A stretch of DNA of 64,000 nucleotides. Origin: Geomonas ferrireducens (GTDB lineage: Bacteria > Desulfobacterota > Desulfuromonadia > Geobacterales > Geobacteraceae). The notes beneath the pieces were generated by a model. The model saw nothing but the letters and a program-made list of their open reading frames with translations, was not told where the DNA came from and made no database searches. This document shows, piece after piece, positions 39,362-49,104 of the stretch. Both the position numbers and the translations under genes were made by a program. Position 1 is the first letter of the stretch. Each line of letters starts with the position of its first letter. The stretch is taken from positions 890,318 to 954,317 of the forward strand of contig NZ_SSYA01000003.1 of assembly GCF_004917065.1 (NCBI RefSeq), given 5' to 3'.

Positions 39362-42007
39362 ATGAAATTATTTTTGTTGTTGCTGGCGTTGCTGGTCGTC
39401 TTACCCGGATGTGGCAGCAAGACGAAAGAAGACCTCTACAACGAAGGTGTAAAGCAGATGGACGCAGCCAATCCCGCCGGGGCCGTTGTCTACTTCAAAA
39501 ACGCCCTGGACAAGGACGGCAACTTCCTGGAAGCGAGATATCAGTTGGGCAAGGCTTACGCCGCGCTGGGTAAAAACAGCCAGGCGGAAAAGGAATTTGC
39601 CAAGGTCCTCACCCAGAATCCCTCCCGCGATGAGGTGATGCTTGAACTGGCACGGCTTAGCAACGCCATGGGAAAAGGGGACCAGGCCTTTACGATGGGG
39701 CAGCAGTACCTTTCCAGGCATCCAGGGGATGCCCAGGGGCTCGAGGTCCTCGGCATTTCATTCGTAGTTCGGGACAGATACCAAGAGGCCCGTGATTACC
39801 TGGTACGTGCTCTTCAGGCCGATCAGAAGCGCCCTGAAACCAAGCTGTACCTTGCCGACGTCTACCAGGCTCTGGGGGACGTTCAGCAGGCGAGGGGCAT
39901 GCTGAACACGCTGCTCCAGATGCAACCGGACAACTTCAAGGCCTTGTTCAAGTTGGCTGCTCTGGAAAAGGTAGCCGGCAACACCGACAAGGCGGTCTCC
40001 CTTTACGAAAAGATCCTCAAGCTCGACCCAAACCGCAGTGAGGCCATATACAAGCTCGGGCTGATTCAGGTGGAGAGAAAAGAGCTTGATCAGGCTAACG
40101 CCGCAGCGGAGCGGATGATCGACAGGTCGCCGAAAAACGGTGACGGCTATCGTCTGAAGGGAATCGTGGCGTTCTACCGCAAAGACTACGCCGAGGCTAT
40201 CACGCTGCTGCAGCAATCGGTAAAACTCTCCCCCAACCCCGATGGGTATCACTTCTTGGGGCTTAGCTACTACAGCAAGGGGGAATTCGAGAACGCCCTG
40301 AGCCAGTTCCGCTTCATCCTTGACAGGATGCCGTCGGCGCGCCAGGCGCGCCTCGTGATGGCACAGACGCTTTTGGCCCAACAAAGGACTGAGGACGGCA
40401 TCGCCGAGATCAAAAAGGTCCTTGCCGCCGACGAATCCGATGCCGCAGCCCACGCCATGCTGGGGACCGCGTACATGTCCCAGGGACTTTTCGACCAGGG
40501 GGTACGCGAACTCGATCGCGCCACCCGGCTCGATCCGAAGCTTGTGGCGGCGCACCTCAAGAAAGGGGCGTTCTACCTTTCCAAGGGGAAAGGGCGTGAA
40601 GGGGAGGTCGAACTCGCCGCAGCGGTTCAGTCCGCGCCGAATGCCACGGGGGGCAGGCTCTTGCTCGCTTCTTACTACAGTCGCGAGAAGAACCCGGCAA
40701 AAGCCATTTCGGTTTTGCAGGGGGGGCTTAAAGGTGTGAAGTCGGACGCGGCGCTCTACAACGCCATTGCGGCTGTGCAACTAGGCTCGGGAAACAGGGG
40801 GGAGGGGCTTAAGAACCTGGAACAGGCCAAACGAGTGAACCCCGCCTTCACCGCCTCGTACCAGAATCTGGCCAGTTACTACGCTGCCACCGGCGACTAC
40901 ACAAGGGCGATCGGCGAGTTCAATGCGCTGCTTGCCAAGGACCCGAGAAATGTCCGCGCCATGCTCGGGCTTGCCGCACTGAACGATTTGACCGGCAGGG
41001 AAGCAGAGGCTCTCTCATTCTACCGGAAGGCGGTTCAAACCAAGGCGCCTGAGGCCTTTTTGGCGCTGGCTGCCTACCACCAGAAGAAACGCGCGGATGG
41101 CAAGGCGATCGAGGTGCTCGACGAGGCGATCAAAGTTTCGCCGTCTGCCGTCGCTCCACTCGACTTTAAGGCCCGCATCTACCTGGCACAGAAGGATTAT
41201 CGCAAGGCGCTCAAGGTGGCCGACGATATGGAACTTTTGAACCAGGAACGCGGACTGAGGCTCAAAATTGCCACCTATGCGGCCATGGGGGACCGCACCA
41301 AGGCGATCGAGAACGCCCGCAGGCTGGCAGCCAAGCGTCCCGGCGCGGCAGACGGTCACCTGCTCCTCGCTTCGGTGTACCTGAACCTAGGATCCGTGCC
41401 CGAAGCGATAGCCGAGGCGGATCAGGCGGTCCAGGCGGACGGTAAAAGCGCCGACGTGCGCATCACGCAAGGGAACATTTACAAGGCCGCAAAGCAGTAC
41501 GACAAGGCCCAGGCCGCTTACCTCGCGGCAGCGAAGCTGAGACCGGACTACGCGCCCTCCCACACCGCCCTTGCCGAGATCCTCGACGCGGCCGGGAAAA
41601 AGAAAGAGGCTGCCGCCAAATACCGGCTGGCGCTTAAATACGACGCCGCGTACCTGCCGGCCCTTAACAACTTGGCCTACCTTTGCGCCGATGGGTACGG
41701 CAGCAAGGAAGAGGCGCTTCGTTATTCATTCGAGGCCTATCGCATCGACCCGGGCAACGCCTTGGTGACGGACACCCTGGGCTACGCCCTTTACCGCAAC
41801 GGGCGCAACGCGGATGCCGCCAAGGTGCTGGAGCGGGCGGCCGTGCTCGCTCCGGGAAACCCCACGGTGCGCTACCACTTGGCGCTTGTCTATCGTCAGA
41901 CCGGGGATCTGGCCCGTTCGCAGAAGGCGCTTCAGGAATCCCTTGCCATGGGAGAGTACCCGGACCGTAAGGCGGCTCAGGCGCTTTTAGCACAGTTGAG
42001 AAAATAG
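39362..42007 (+). CDS. prsT: PrsT-type TPR lipoprotein of the exosortase/PEP-CTERM system
   Basis: The ATG at 39362 has GGAGG six bases before it. The 881-residue product opens with a lipoprotein signal (MKLFLLLLALLVVLPGC, lipobox LPGC). About 20 tetratricopeptide repeats fill nearly all the rest (for example LEARYQLGKAYAALGKNSQAEKEF). It matches the PEP-CTERM-linked TPR lipoprotein PrsT (I recall TIGR02917). Anchored at the outer membrane, it probably scaffolds export or attachment of the exopolysaccharide. It leads the long plus-strand operon. Confidence 0.92.
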   Translation: MKLFLLLLALLVVLPGCGSKTKEDLYNEGVKQMDAANPAGAVVYFKNALDKDGNFLEARYQLGKAYAALGKNSQAEKEFAKVLTQNPSRDEVMLELARLSNAMGKGDQAFTMGQQYLSRHPGDAQGLEVLGISFVVRDRYQEARDYLVRALQADQKRPETKLYLADVYQALGDVQQARGMLNTLLQMQPDNFKALFKLAALEKVAGNTDKAVSLYEKILKLDPNRSEAIYKLGLIQVERKELDQANAAAERMIDRSPKNGDGYRLKGIVAFYRKDYAEAITLLQQSVKLSPNPDGYHFLGLSYYSKGEFENALSQFRFILDRMPSARQARLVMAQTLLAQQRTEDGIAEIKKVLAADESDAAAHAMLGTAYMSQGLFDQGVRELDRATRLDPKLVAAHLKKGAFYLSKGKGREGEVELAAAVQSAPNATGGRLLLASYYSREKNPAKAISVLQGGLKGVKSDAALYNAIAAVQLGSGNRGEGLKNLEQAKRVNPAFTASYQNLASYYAATGDYTRAIGEFNALLAKDPRNVRAMLGLAALNDLTGREAEALSFYRKAVQTKAPEAFLALAAYHQKKRADGKAIEVLDEAIKVSPSAVAPLDFKARIYLAQKDYRKALKVADDMELLNQERGLRLKIATYAAMGDRTKAIENARRLAAKRPGAADGHLLLASVYLNLGSVPEAIAEADQAVQADGKSADVRITQGNIYKAAKQYDKAQAAYLAAAKLRPDYAPSHTALAEILDAAGKKKEAAAKYRLALKYDAAYLPALNNLAYLCADGYGSKEEALRYSFEAYRIDPGNALVTDTLGYALYRNGRNADAAKVLERAAVLAPGNPTVRYHLALVYRQTGDLARSQKALQESLAMGEYPDRKAAQALLAQLRK

Positions 42008-42053
42008 ATGCCCGGCGCGCGAGCCCCGCGGCGGGGAGGAAATCCGAACCTGT

Positions 42054-43436
42054 ATGGACCTGCGTGTAGCTTTTTACATATTTACCGACGCGGTACTCGC
42101 CATCGCCGCACTGCTTTTGGCTGCCGGGGTGCGCTTCGGCAGCCCGGTCCTGGCCCAGGAATGGCGCCCGGAACAGGGGGTGATGGGTGGCGTCTTGTTC
42201 GTCTCCGTCACCCTCTTTTCCTCTTATCTGATGGAGGTGTACTCGCTCCCCCGCGAGAGCCGCAAGCGCGATATCCTCGCCGCCTGCACCCAGGGGGGAT
42301 GCGCCGCCTTTTTCTTCCTCTCCGTGGTCTACTACCTTTGGCCGGAGCTGATGCTCGGACGGGGGCTCCTATTTTTCGCGTTGGGTTTTTTCGTGGTGCT
42401 GCAGGCCTCCTGGTACGCGCTCACCAACGTAAACTCAAGGAAAGTCCCTTTCGCGCAGCGCGTCCTGATTCTCGGCACCGGCGACCTCGCCTGCCAGCTT
42501 GGGGGGCTTCTCACCTCGCAAAGCGGCTCCTTCACCCTGGCCGGGTACCTCGAGTGCGACCCCGGTCATCGACCGGAACAGACGGTGCACGACCCGGAAC
42601 GGTTCCGGTCGCTGATCATCCCGGCCGAAGACGATCTCTTGCAGATTGCGCGGGAGCAAAAGGCGTCGGTGATCGTAGTGGCGCTCGCCGAGCGGCGCGG
42701 CGTGCTTCCTCTGCAGGAGATGATGCGCTGCAAGCTAAACGGCATCGAGATCCTCGACGCGCCTACCTTTTACGAACTGGTGCAGGAAAAGCTTTTGCTG
42801 GAGGAGATGACCCCCTCCTGGATCATATTCTCCAGCGGCTTTCGCCGCACCGCCCTCATCAACGTGTACAAGCGCTGCATCGATATCCTCTTGTCGTTGA
42901 CCGGCCTTGTGCTGAGCGCTCCTTTGTTGCCCTTTATCGTTCTGGCCGTGAAGCTCGACTCCCCCGGTCCGCTCTTTTACAGGCAAAGGCGCGTAGGCCT
43001 CGGGGAGAAGACCTTCACCCTCTACAAGTTCCGCTCCATGCGCGAAGATGCGGAGCGTGACGGCGCCGTCTGGGCGCAGAAAAACGACGCGCGCATTACC
43101 CGGGTGGGCGCCATCCTGCGCAACTCGCGCATCGACGAGATCCCGCAGCTCATAAACGTGCTGCGGGGCGAGATGAGTTTCATAGGACCTAGGCCTGAGC
43201 GCCCCGAGTTCGTGGAGAAGCTCAGGCAGGAGATCTACTACTACTCCAAACGCCACACCATCAAACCCGGTGTGACCGGTTGGGCGCAGGTCCGCTACCC
43301 ATACGGCTCCACGGCACAGGACGCCATCGAGAAGCTGCGCTACGACCTCTACTACATCAAGAACCTTTCCGTGTTCCTCGACACCCGGATCATCTTCGAG
43401 ACGGTCAAGGTGGTGCTTTTCGGACGCGGGAGATGA
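42054..43436 (+). CDS. Exopolysaccharide priming sugar transferase
   Basis: This 460-residue polyprenyl glycosylphosphotransferase puts the first sugar phosphate on undecaprenyl phosphate. Four N-terminal spans and a CoA-binding-like middle domain precede the catalytic domain from KRCIDILLSLTGLV. Motifs there include SPGPLFYRQRRVG, TLYKFRSM, IDEIPQLINVLRGEMSFIGPRPERPEF and KPGVTGWAQV. It fits the PEP-CTERM-locus type (TIGR03013). The ribosome site GGAGG is 14 bases before the ATG, longer than usual; no better start exists in frame. Confidence 0.92.
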   Translation: MDLRVAFYIFTDAVLAIAALLLAAGVRFGSPVLAQEWRPEQGVMGGVLFVSVTLFSSYLMEVYSLPRESRKRDILAACTQGGCAAFFFLSVVYYLWPELMLGRGLLFFALGFFVVLQASWYALTNVNSRKVPFAQRVLILGTGDLACQLGGLLTSQSGSFTLAGYLECDPGHRPEQTVHDPERFRSLIIPAEDDLLQIAREQKASVIVVALAERRGVLPLQEMMRCKLNGIEILDAPTFYELVQEKLLLEEMTPSWIIFSSGFRRTALINVYKRCIDILLSLTGLVLSAPLLPFIVLAVKLDSPGPLFYRQRRVGLGEKTFTLYKFRSMREDAERDGAVWAQKNDARITRVGAILRNSRIDEIPQLINVLRGEMSFIGPRPERPEFVEKLRQEIYYYSKRHTIKPGVTGWAQVRYPYGSTAQDAIEKLRYDLYYIKNLSVFLDTRIIFETVKVVLFGRGR

Positions 43437-43453
43437 GTCAAAAGGAGGAAACA

Positions 43454-44260
43454 ATGAGACTGAGACTGCTGGTACTGATAACGGTCGCGCTTTTTTCCCT
43501 CCCCGCCGCCCTCTTCGGAGGCGACTACCAGATCGGGGAGGGGGATCTCCTCGACATCGCGGTCTGGGGGGTGAAGGACCTGAACTTCCAGGTCCGGGTC
43601 CGCCCCGACGGCAAGATCACCGTCCCGGGCCTTGGAGAGGTGACTGCGAGCGGCAGCACCCCGAGCCAGCTTCAGGGGTACCTCGGCGGGCGGCTGAAGG
43701 AGCTGGTGAAGAACCCTATCGTCACCGTCACGGTGCGCGAGATCACCAACTCCAAGGTGTACATCTTCGGTTCCGGCGTGAAGGCGGGGGTTTACGACCT
43801 CTCGAGGCGCACGACGCTCTTGCAGCTTCTGTGCATGCTGCCGGAGGTGAAGACCGCCGACCTGCGCAACGCCTACCTCTTGCGCGAGGGGCAGAAGATG
43901 AAGGTCGATCTGCACCGCCTGTTCATCCAGGGGGACACGAGCCAGGACCTGCAGCTCGAGTCGAACGACTCGTTGTTCGTCCCTCTTCTCACCGACCGCA
44001 GCGTCTACGTTCTTGGTGCGGTTAACCTTCCGAAAGCCATCGAGTACCGGGAGGGGATGAAGGTGATGGAGGCGATCCTGGAGGCGGGGGGGTTCACCAA
44101 GTTTGCCGACCAAAACGACGTGGTGGTGCGCAGGAAAGAGGGGGACAAGCCCCGTTCCCTGGAGGTCAAGGCGAAGAAGCTGTTCAAGGAGGGGGATCTC
44201 TCCCAGAACATCGACCTGAAGGCCGGGGATTACATACTGGTCAAGGAAGCCTTTTTTTAG
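43454..44260 (+). CDS. Polysaccharide export outer-membrane protein (XrtA-associated, Wza-like)
   Basis: This 268-residue secreted protein has the Poly_export domain (IGEGDLLDIAVWG, PDGKITVPGLGEVTASGSTPSQLQ) and SLBB-type segments (VYIFGSGVKAGVYDL, VLGAVNLPKAIEYREGMKVMEAILEAGG). The signal peptide is MRLRLLVLITVALFSLPAALFG, with no lipobox Cys, unlike classical Wza. GGAGG lies five bases before the ATG. It forms the outer-membrane channel for the polymer with the chain-length protein encoded next. Confidence 0.93.
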   Translation: MRLRLLVLITVALFSLPAALFGGDYQIGEGDLLDIAVWGVKDLNFQVRVRPDGKITVPGLGEVTASGSTPSQLQGYLGGRLKELVKNPIVTVTVREITNSKVYIFGSGVKAGVYDLSRRTTLLQLLCMLPEVKTADLRNAYLLREGQKMKVDLHRLFIQGDTSQDLQLESNDSLFVPLLTDRSVYVLGAVNLPKAIEYREGMKVMEAILEAGGFTKFADQNDVVVRRKEGDKPRSLEVKAKKLFKEGDLSQNIDLKAGDYILVKEAFF

Positions 44261-44275
44261 GCATAGGGGGCAGCC

Positions 44276-45760
44276 GTGCAGGAATCTGAATACAAGAAAT
44301 ACGTGCAGCTTGTCACGAGGCACAAGGAACGCTTCGTTCTTTGGGCGCTGCTGATCATGACCCTCGTCTTTCTGGTGAGCTACCTTCTGCCGAGAAAGTA
44401 CGAGTCCTCGAGCACCGTGTTCATCGAAAAAAACGTGATCAGCGAACTGGTGAAGGGGATCACGGTGTCCCCTTCCATGGACGACACCATCAACGTCCTC
44501 ACCTACGCCATCACCAGCCGGTCGCTTCTGAACAAGGTGATGGAGAGCCTGGATATGAACCTGGGCAAGGAGGGGAACGACGAGCTGATCAGGGATCTGC
44601 AGAAGAACATCACGGTGAAGGTCAAGGAGAAGAACAACCTCTTCATCATTTCCTTCTCCCACAGCGATCCGAGGATCTCACGTGACTTCGTGAACACGTT
44701 GGTGCGGCTGTACATCGAGCAGAACACCTCGTCAAAGCGGGGCGAATCGTACGACGCAACCAAGTTCCTCGCCGAGCAGATCCAGAACTTCAACACGAAA
44801 CTGGAGAAGGCCGAGGGGGAGGTGAACGCCTACAAGCGCGAGAAGGGTGGGATCATCTCCATCGACGAGGGGAAACTCTTCGAGGAAATCAATATCGCCC
44901 AGCAAAAGCTCTACGACCTGCAGTTAAGAAGGCGCCAGCTCGAGGGGATGCGCCAGGTGACCAGGCGAGCCAACGACCCCCTCCAGGCAAGGCTCGTCGC
45001 CCTGCAAAAGCGGCTCGAAGAGTTAAGGGTGCAGTACACGGACAGCTACCCCGAGGTGCTCACCGTGAAGGGGGACATCGAGACGGTTAAGGAGCAGCTT
45101 AAAACCCGCAAGGGTGGAGAGCCGCAGCCCCTGGACCCTCAGGAGGTGGCGAAGATCGACGCCGAGGTGTCGGCCCTCAAGGTGGCGGAGGATGGGCTTA
45201 GCCGCCACATCCAGCAGAACCGGGAGGTCCTGCAGAGAATTCCGGGGGCGAAGGCGGGGCTTGCGAAGCTCGAGGTGGAACGGGAGAACCAGAAGAAACT
45301 CTACGACGAGCTCTATGCGCGGCACGGGCAGTCCGAGGTCTCCAAGCAGATGGAAGTGCAGGACAAGGCCACCACGTTCCGCATCGTGGATCCGGCGGTC
45401 CTGCCCGTCAAGCCCTCGAGCCCCAACCGGATCGTGATCATGCTCGCGGGGATACTGGGAGGGCTTATCGGCAGTCTCGGCCTTCTGGTGCTTCGGGACC
45501 AGTTCGACGGCTCGGTGAAGGAACTCTCCTTCGTGAAGGCCTTGGGGGTACCGGTCCTCGCCGTCGTCCCGAGGATGGTCGATGCGCAGCAGGCGATAAC
45601 GCTGCGCAGAAGGACGCACCGCATCTTCGCGGTTGCAGCGGTGTATTTCCTGCTCCTGCTGGTGTTCCCGGTCATGGAGCTTCTGCAACTGCCGTACATG
45701 GACAGGCTTTTGGACCACCTGACCCCGATAAGCCAGGGGCTGTGGGGGATGCTGCACTAG
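44276..45760 (+). CDS. XrtA-associated chain-length regulator (Wzz-like)
   Basis: A GTG at 44276 follows AGGGGG and starts MQESEYKKYVQLV. This 494-residue inner-membrane protein has an N-terminal span (WALLIMTLVFLVSYLL), a long periplasmic coiled coil (about 130-360), a second span after SPNRIVIMLAGILGG and a short cytoplasmic loop. A third hydrophobic segment lies near the C-terminus (IFAVAAVYFLLLLVFPVMELL). It is the co-polymerase that sets chain length and partners the tyrosine autokinase encoded next. Confidence 0.92.
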   Translation: MQESEYKKYVQLVTRHKERFVLWALLIMTLVFLVSYLLPRKYESSSTVFIEKNVISELVKGITVSPSMDDTINVLTYAITSRSLLNKVMESLDMNLGKEGNDELIRDLQKNITVKVKEKNNLFIISFSHSDPRISRDFVNTLVRLYIEQNTSSKRGESYDATKFLAEQIQNFNTKLEKAEGEVNAYKREKGGIISIDEGKLFEEINIAQQKLYDLQLRRRQLEGMRQVTRRANDPLQARLVALQKRLEELRVQYTDSYPEVLTVKGDIETVKEQLKTRKGGEPQPLDPQEVAKIDAEVSALKVAEDGLSRHIQQNREVLQRIPGAKAGLAKLEVERENQKKLYDELYARHGQSEVSKQMEVQDKATTFRIVDPAVLPVKPSSPNRIVIMLAGILGGLIGSLGLLVLRDQFDGSVKELSFVKALGVPVLAVVPRMVDAQQAITLRRRTHRIFAVAAVYFLLLLVFPVMELLQLPYMDRLLDHLTPISQGLWGMLH

Positions 45761-45818
45761 CGACAACGAACCGGCCGCGTCCCGACACGGGAGCGGGGAG
45801 AGCGGCAGCGAGGATATT

Positions 45819-46685
45819 ATGAGCAGAATTGAGATGGCGATGGAAAAGGCGGCACGGCTCAGAGAGGAAGGGGCTCCCCGCGAGGCGGCAGAGGGGAGCG
45901 GCACCACGGAGGTCGCGACGGCGGCGCCGCCGGGGAATGCGACGCGCGTCGCCACGGCGCCGCCGACAGTTCCGCCGGAGCGGGTGCTGATGCCCAGGCA
46001 CCCCTTCCTGGTCAACCTCCTCGACCCGCACTCACCGGCTGCCGAGGAGTACCGAAAGCTTAAGTCGGTCCTCGTGAAGCTCACCGACGGGGACCGGTTC
46101 AAAAACGCGGTCATGGTGACGAGCTCGGTCCCCGGGGAAGGCAAAAGCCTCACGGCTCTCAACCTTGCAGCGAGCCTAGCCCAGGGGCTCGACCACACCG
46201 TCCTTCTGGTCGACGCGGACCTGCGCCGCCCGTCCCTGCACAAATACCTGGAGATAGAGCAGGGGCCGGGGCTCGCCGACATCCTCTCGGGTAAGGCCGA
46301 GATCCCTGACACCATCGTGCAGACCGGTCTCGGGAAACTCTCGCTGATCCGTTCGGGAAGCCATGTGGAGAACCCGGTGGAGCTTTTCTCCTCACAGAAG
46401 ATGCGCGCCCTCGTGGACGAGCTGAAAAACCGCTACCCGGATCGCTACATCATCTTCGATACCCCTCCCTTGCTCCCCTTTGCCGAAAGCCGCGCCCTCG
46501 CCAATATCGTGGACGGTGTGTTGTTCGTCGTCATGGAGCGTCTCGCCAGCGAGAGCGAGGTGCTGGAGGCTTACGAGTCGGTGAAGGGGCCGGGGCTTTT
46601 GGGGGTGGTGTATAACGCGGCGTGCGAGGCCGGACACGACGAGCGCTACGCCTACTACAAGCACTACGAGGGGCAGGGCCAGTAG
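45819..46685 (+). CDS. XrtA-associated tyrosine autokinase (BY-kinase)
   Basis: This 288-residue soluble kinase has the BY-kinase ATPase with Walker A VPGEGKSLTALNLA, Walker A' VLLVDADLRRPSL and the B motif IIFDTPPLL. The C-terminus HDERYAYYKHYEGQGQ is a tyrosine cluster, the autophosphorylation tail, which governs polymer assembly. The N-terminal 60 residues are low-complexity. GCGAGG precedes the ATG. It pairs with the chain-length protein encoded upstream and with the AAA ATPase downstream. Confidence 0.92.
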   Translation: MSRIEMAMEKAARLREEGAPREAAEGSGTTEVATAAPPGNATRVATAPPTVPPERVLMPRHPFLVNLLDPHSPAAEEYRKLKSVLVKLTDGDRFKNAVMVTSSVPGEGKSLTALNLAASLAQGLDHTVLLVDADLRRPSLHKYLEIEQGPGLADILSGKAEIPDTIVQTGLGKLSLIRSGSHVENPVELFSSQKMRALVDELKNRYPDRYIIFDTPPLLPFAESRALANIVDGVLFVVMERLASESEVLEAYESVKGPGLLGVVYNAACEAGHDERYAYYKHYEGQGQ

Positions 46686-46699
46686 GTCAGGGAGCGGTT

Positions 46700-47860
46700 A
46701 TGTACGAGGAATTCTTCAGTTTCACCAGAAAGCCTTTCGAGCTCGTGCCGGACCCGGACTTCATCTTCCTCTCCCGGTCGCACAAAAAGGCGGTCACCTA
46801 CCTCGATTACGGCATCAGGGAGCGGGCCGGGTTCCTTCTTCTGACCGGCGACGTGGGAAGCGGCAAGACCACCCTGATCAGGGACCTGATCGGCAAGAAG
46901 TACGAGCGGGTGGTGCTTGCCAAGGTGTTCAACACGCGCGTCAGCGTCGAGCAGCTCCTCGCCATGATAAACGACGACTTCGGCCTCGACGTCTCGGGCA
47001 AGGACAAGGTGGCCCTGATCCGGGACCTGAACGACTTCCTGCTGGAGCAGTACGCGAAGGGGAACGCGCCGATCCTCGTCATCGACGAGGCGCAGAACCT
47101 GGATGCTGAGCTCCTGGAGGAGGTGCGTCTGCTCTCAAACCTCGAGAGCTCGCACAACAAACTTCTGCAAATCGTCCTCGTGGGGCAGCCCGAACTGCGC
47201 GACACCATGGCGGGGCCCGAACTCATGCAGCTGCGCCAAAGGATCAGCGTGAGCTGCCACCTGACCGCGCTCTCGCGCGACGAGACCACCGCCTACATCA
47301 TGCATCGGATGGAGGTCGCGGGGAACCGGGAGGCCGTCGTCTTCACCGAGGAGGCGCTCGACCTGGTCCACGGCTTCAGCCGCGGCATTCCGAGGCTCGT
47401 GAACATCATCTGCGACTTCCTGCTGCTTGCGGCCTTCGCCGACGAGGTGCGCACCGTGACCGCCGCGATGACGCACGAGGTGGCCGACGATCTCGATTTC
47501 GAGCGCACCTATTGGGGAGTGGGGTTCCCCGCTCCGGTTGGTGCGCCAGACCCCGTGAACGAGGCCGGTGGCGAGACGCTCGCGCGGGTCGAGGGGCGCC
47601 TGGAGGTTATCGAGGAGGACCTGGGTGAGCGCCTACCCAGGGCCTTGAAGAGCTTCGAGGAAGCGATGCAGCGGATGCATGGGGAGTTTTCGAGGCGCAT
47701 CGAGAGTAACGAGAAGAAGGTTACCGGCATCGCGGAGCAGTTGGAGACGGTCTCCTACGCCATCGAGAGCCTGGTCCTCTCCTCCGCGGGGCGTCCAGCC
47801 GCCGCGAGCTTCGCGCGCCGACTGATGGACGGAGTCAGCAATATCGGGGTGAAAAAATGA
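46700..47860 (+). CDS. XrtA-associated AAA ATPase (ExeA-like)
   Basis: The ATG at 46700, after GGGAG, gives 386 residues beginning MYEEFFSFTRKPFELVPDPDFIFLS, the hallmark of ExeA/PEP-CTERM ATPases. Walker A GDVGSGKTTLI and Walker B LVIDEAQNLD are intact, followed by sensor regions and a C-terminal coiled stretch (about 300-360). These ATPases probably energise or signal secretion. It overlaps the barrel gene by four bases. Confidence 0.92.
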   Translation: MYEEFFSFTRKPFELVPDPDFIFLSRSHKKAVTYLDYGIRERAGFLLLTGDVGSGKTTLIRDLIGKKYERVVLAKVFNTRVSVEQLLAMINDDFGLDVSGKDKVALIRDLNDFLLEQYAKGNAPILVIDEAQNLDAELLEEVRLLSNLESSHNKLLQIVLVGQPELRDTMAGPELMQLRQRISVSCHLTALSRDETTAYIMHRMEVAGNREAVVFTEEALDLVHGFSRGIPRLVNIICDFLLLAAFADEVRTVTAAMTHEVADDLDFERTYWGVGFPAPVGAPDPVNEAGGETLARVEGRLEVIEEDLGERLPRALKSFEEAMQRMHGEFSRRIESNEKKVTGIAEQLETVSYAIESLVLSSAGRPAAASFARRLMDGVSNIGVKK

Positions 47861-49104
47861 CAGGGACCTTTCCGACGCGCCGCACCGCGGCGACCTTTTT
47901 CGCCGCATCAGTTCTGGCAGCCTCCCCGGCCCTGGCTGCCGATTTCAAGGTAAACCCATCGCTTTCTCTCAGCGAGGAGTACAACGACAACCTGTTCCAG
48001 ACCGCCCAACGGGAGAAGACGGATTTCGTGACCCGCGTGCAGCCGACCATCGCGCTCTCGGCCGAGGGGGGGGGCTTCACTACCAGTCTCTCCTACGGCG
48101 TCGACTACCGCTATTTCGCGAAGAACAGCCGCAGCTACCAGTTGGATCACCGCGCCGCCATGCTGGGTAACCTCCGCTTCTTCGACGACTTCTTCCACGT
48201 GGACCTCTCCGACACCTACAGCCGGGTCTCCTCCGAGTTGGCGCGTGACCTGACCGGCGAAAGCCTTGTCGTCAACCAGACGCTGCAGAACAACGCCATC
48301 GTCTCGCCTTTTTTAACCTGGCATCTTTCCGGCAGTTCCACATTGAAAACCGGTTACCGTTACCGCGACACCCGCTACTGGGGAGGCGACGGGGTCGACA
48401 AGAGGGAGCACGACGGTTATGCCGAATTGAGCCACGAGATAAGTTCCGGGCTTGTTCTTTCCGCCGGTTACACCTTCGCCCGGATCATCTCCGATGCCGA
48501 TGGTCTCGACCGTCACGAGGCCTTCGCCGGGCTCAAATACGACTTCGGCACCGGGAATTTCCTGTACGCCAAGGGAGGCTACGACTGGCAGTCCTTCGAT
48601 AGCGGCCTGAAAACGAGCGACCCCTTCTGGGACCTCGGGGCCAGCCGGGATTTCGGCCTTCTGGTTGCCGCTATCGGGACCAAGGTGCAGTACACCGAGG
48701 ACCCGCAGACGCTTTCCACCAGAAACATAAACCACTACGCCACCTTAAGCCGCAACTTCCCGCGCGGTTTCGCGAGTTTCACCGCCTCCTGGTCGAAATA
48801 CGAGAAGGAGCAGCAGGTGCCGCGCGACGTCGAGAGGAAGGTCTTTTTCGGCCTTACCGGACGATACGAGCTCAGTTCCGGCCTGACGGCGAACCTGAAC
48901 CTCTCCGGGGACCGCCTAGACAGCACGCTTCCCAGGGATTATCCCTACCACCTGACCGCCGGAGCCGGGTTTGATTACGCCATGAGCACCAATGTCGTGC
49001 TCGCGGCGAACTACACGCACATAAGCTACCGCGACAACCTTGACAGCGCTGCAGGTTCCGTCGAGGTGAACCGCGCCATAGTAGAGATGAGGATTACTAG
49101 GTGA
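47857..49104 (+). CDS. Outer-membrane beta-barrel protein of the PEP-CTERM locus
   Basis: This 415-residue secreted protein begins with a signal peptide (RTAATFFAASVLAASPALA) and carries alternating barrel strands (YRYFAKNSRSYQLDH, FLYAKGGYDWQSF, RGFASFTASWSKY), ending in a terminal strand ...IVEMRITR. It matches the PEP-CTERM-associated putative barrel family. It may assist export of the polymer through the outer membrane. A G9 tract lies at 48066-48074. It overlaps both neighbours by four bases. Confidence 0.87.
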   Translation: MTGTFPTRRTAATFFAASVLAASPALAADFKVNPSLSLSEEYNDNLFQTAQREKTDFVTRVQPTIALSAEGGGFTTSLSYGVDYRYFAKNSRSYQLDHRAAMLGNLRFFDDFFHVDLSDTYSRVSSELARDLTGESLVVNQTLQNNAIVSPFLTWHLSGSSTLKTGYRYRDTRYWGGDGVDKREHDGYAELSHEISSGLVLSAGYTFARIISDADGLDRHEAFAGLKYDFGTGNFLYAKGGYDWQSFDSGLKTSDPFWDLGASRDFGLLVAAIGTKVQYTEDPQTLSTRNINHYATLSRNFPRGFASFTASWSKYEKEQQVPRDVERKVFFGLTGRYELSSGLTANLNLSGDRLDSTLPRDYPYHLTAGAGFDYAMSTNVVLAANYTHISYRDNLDSAAGSVEVNRAIVEMRITR

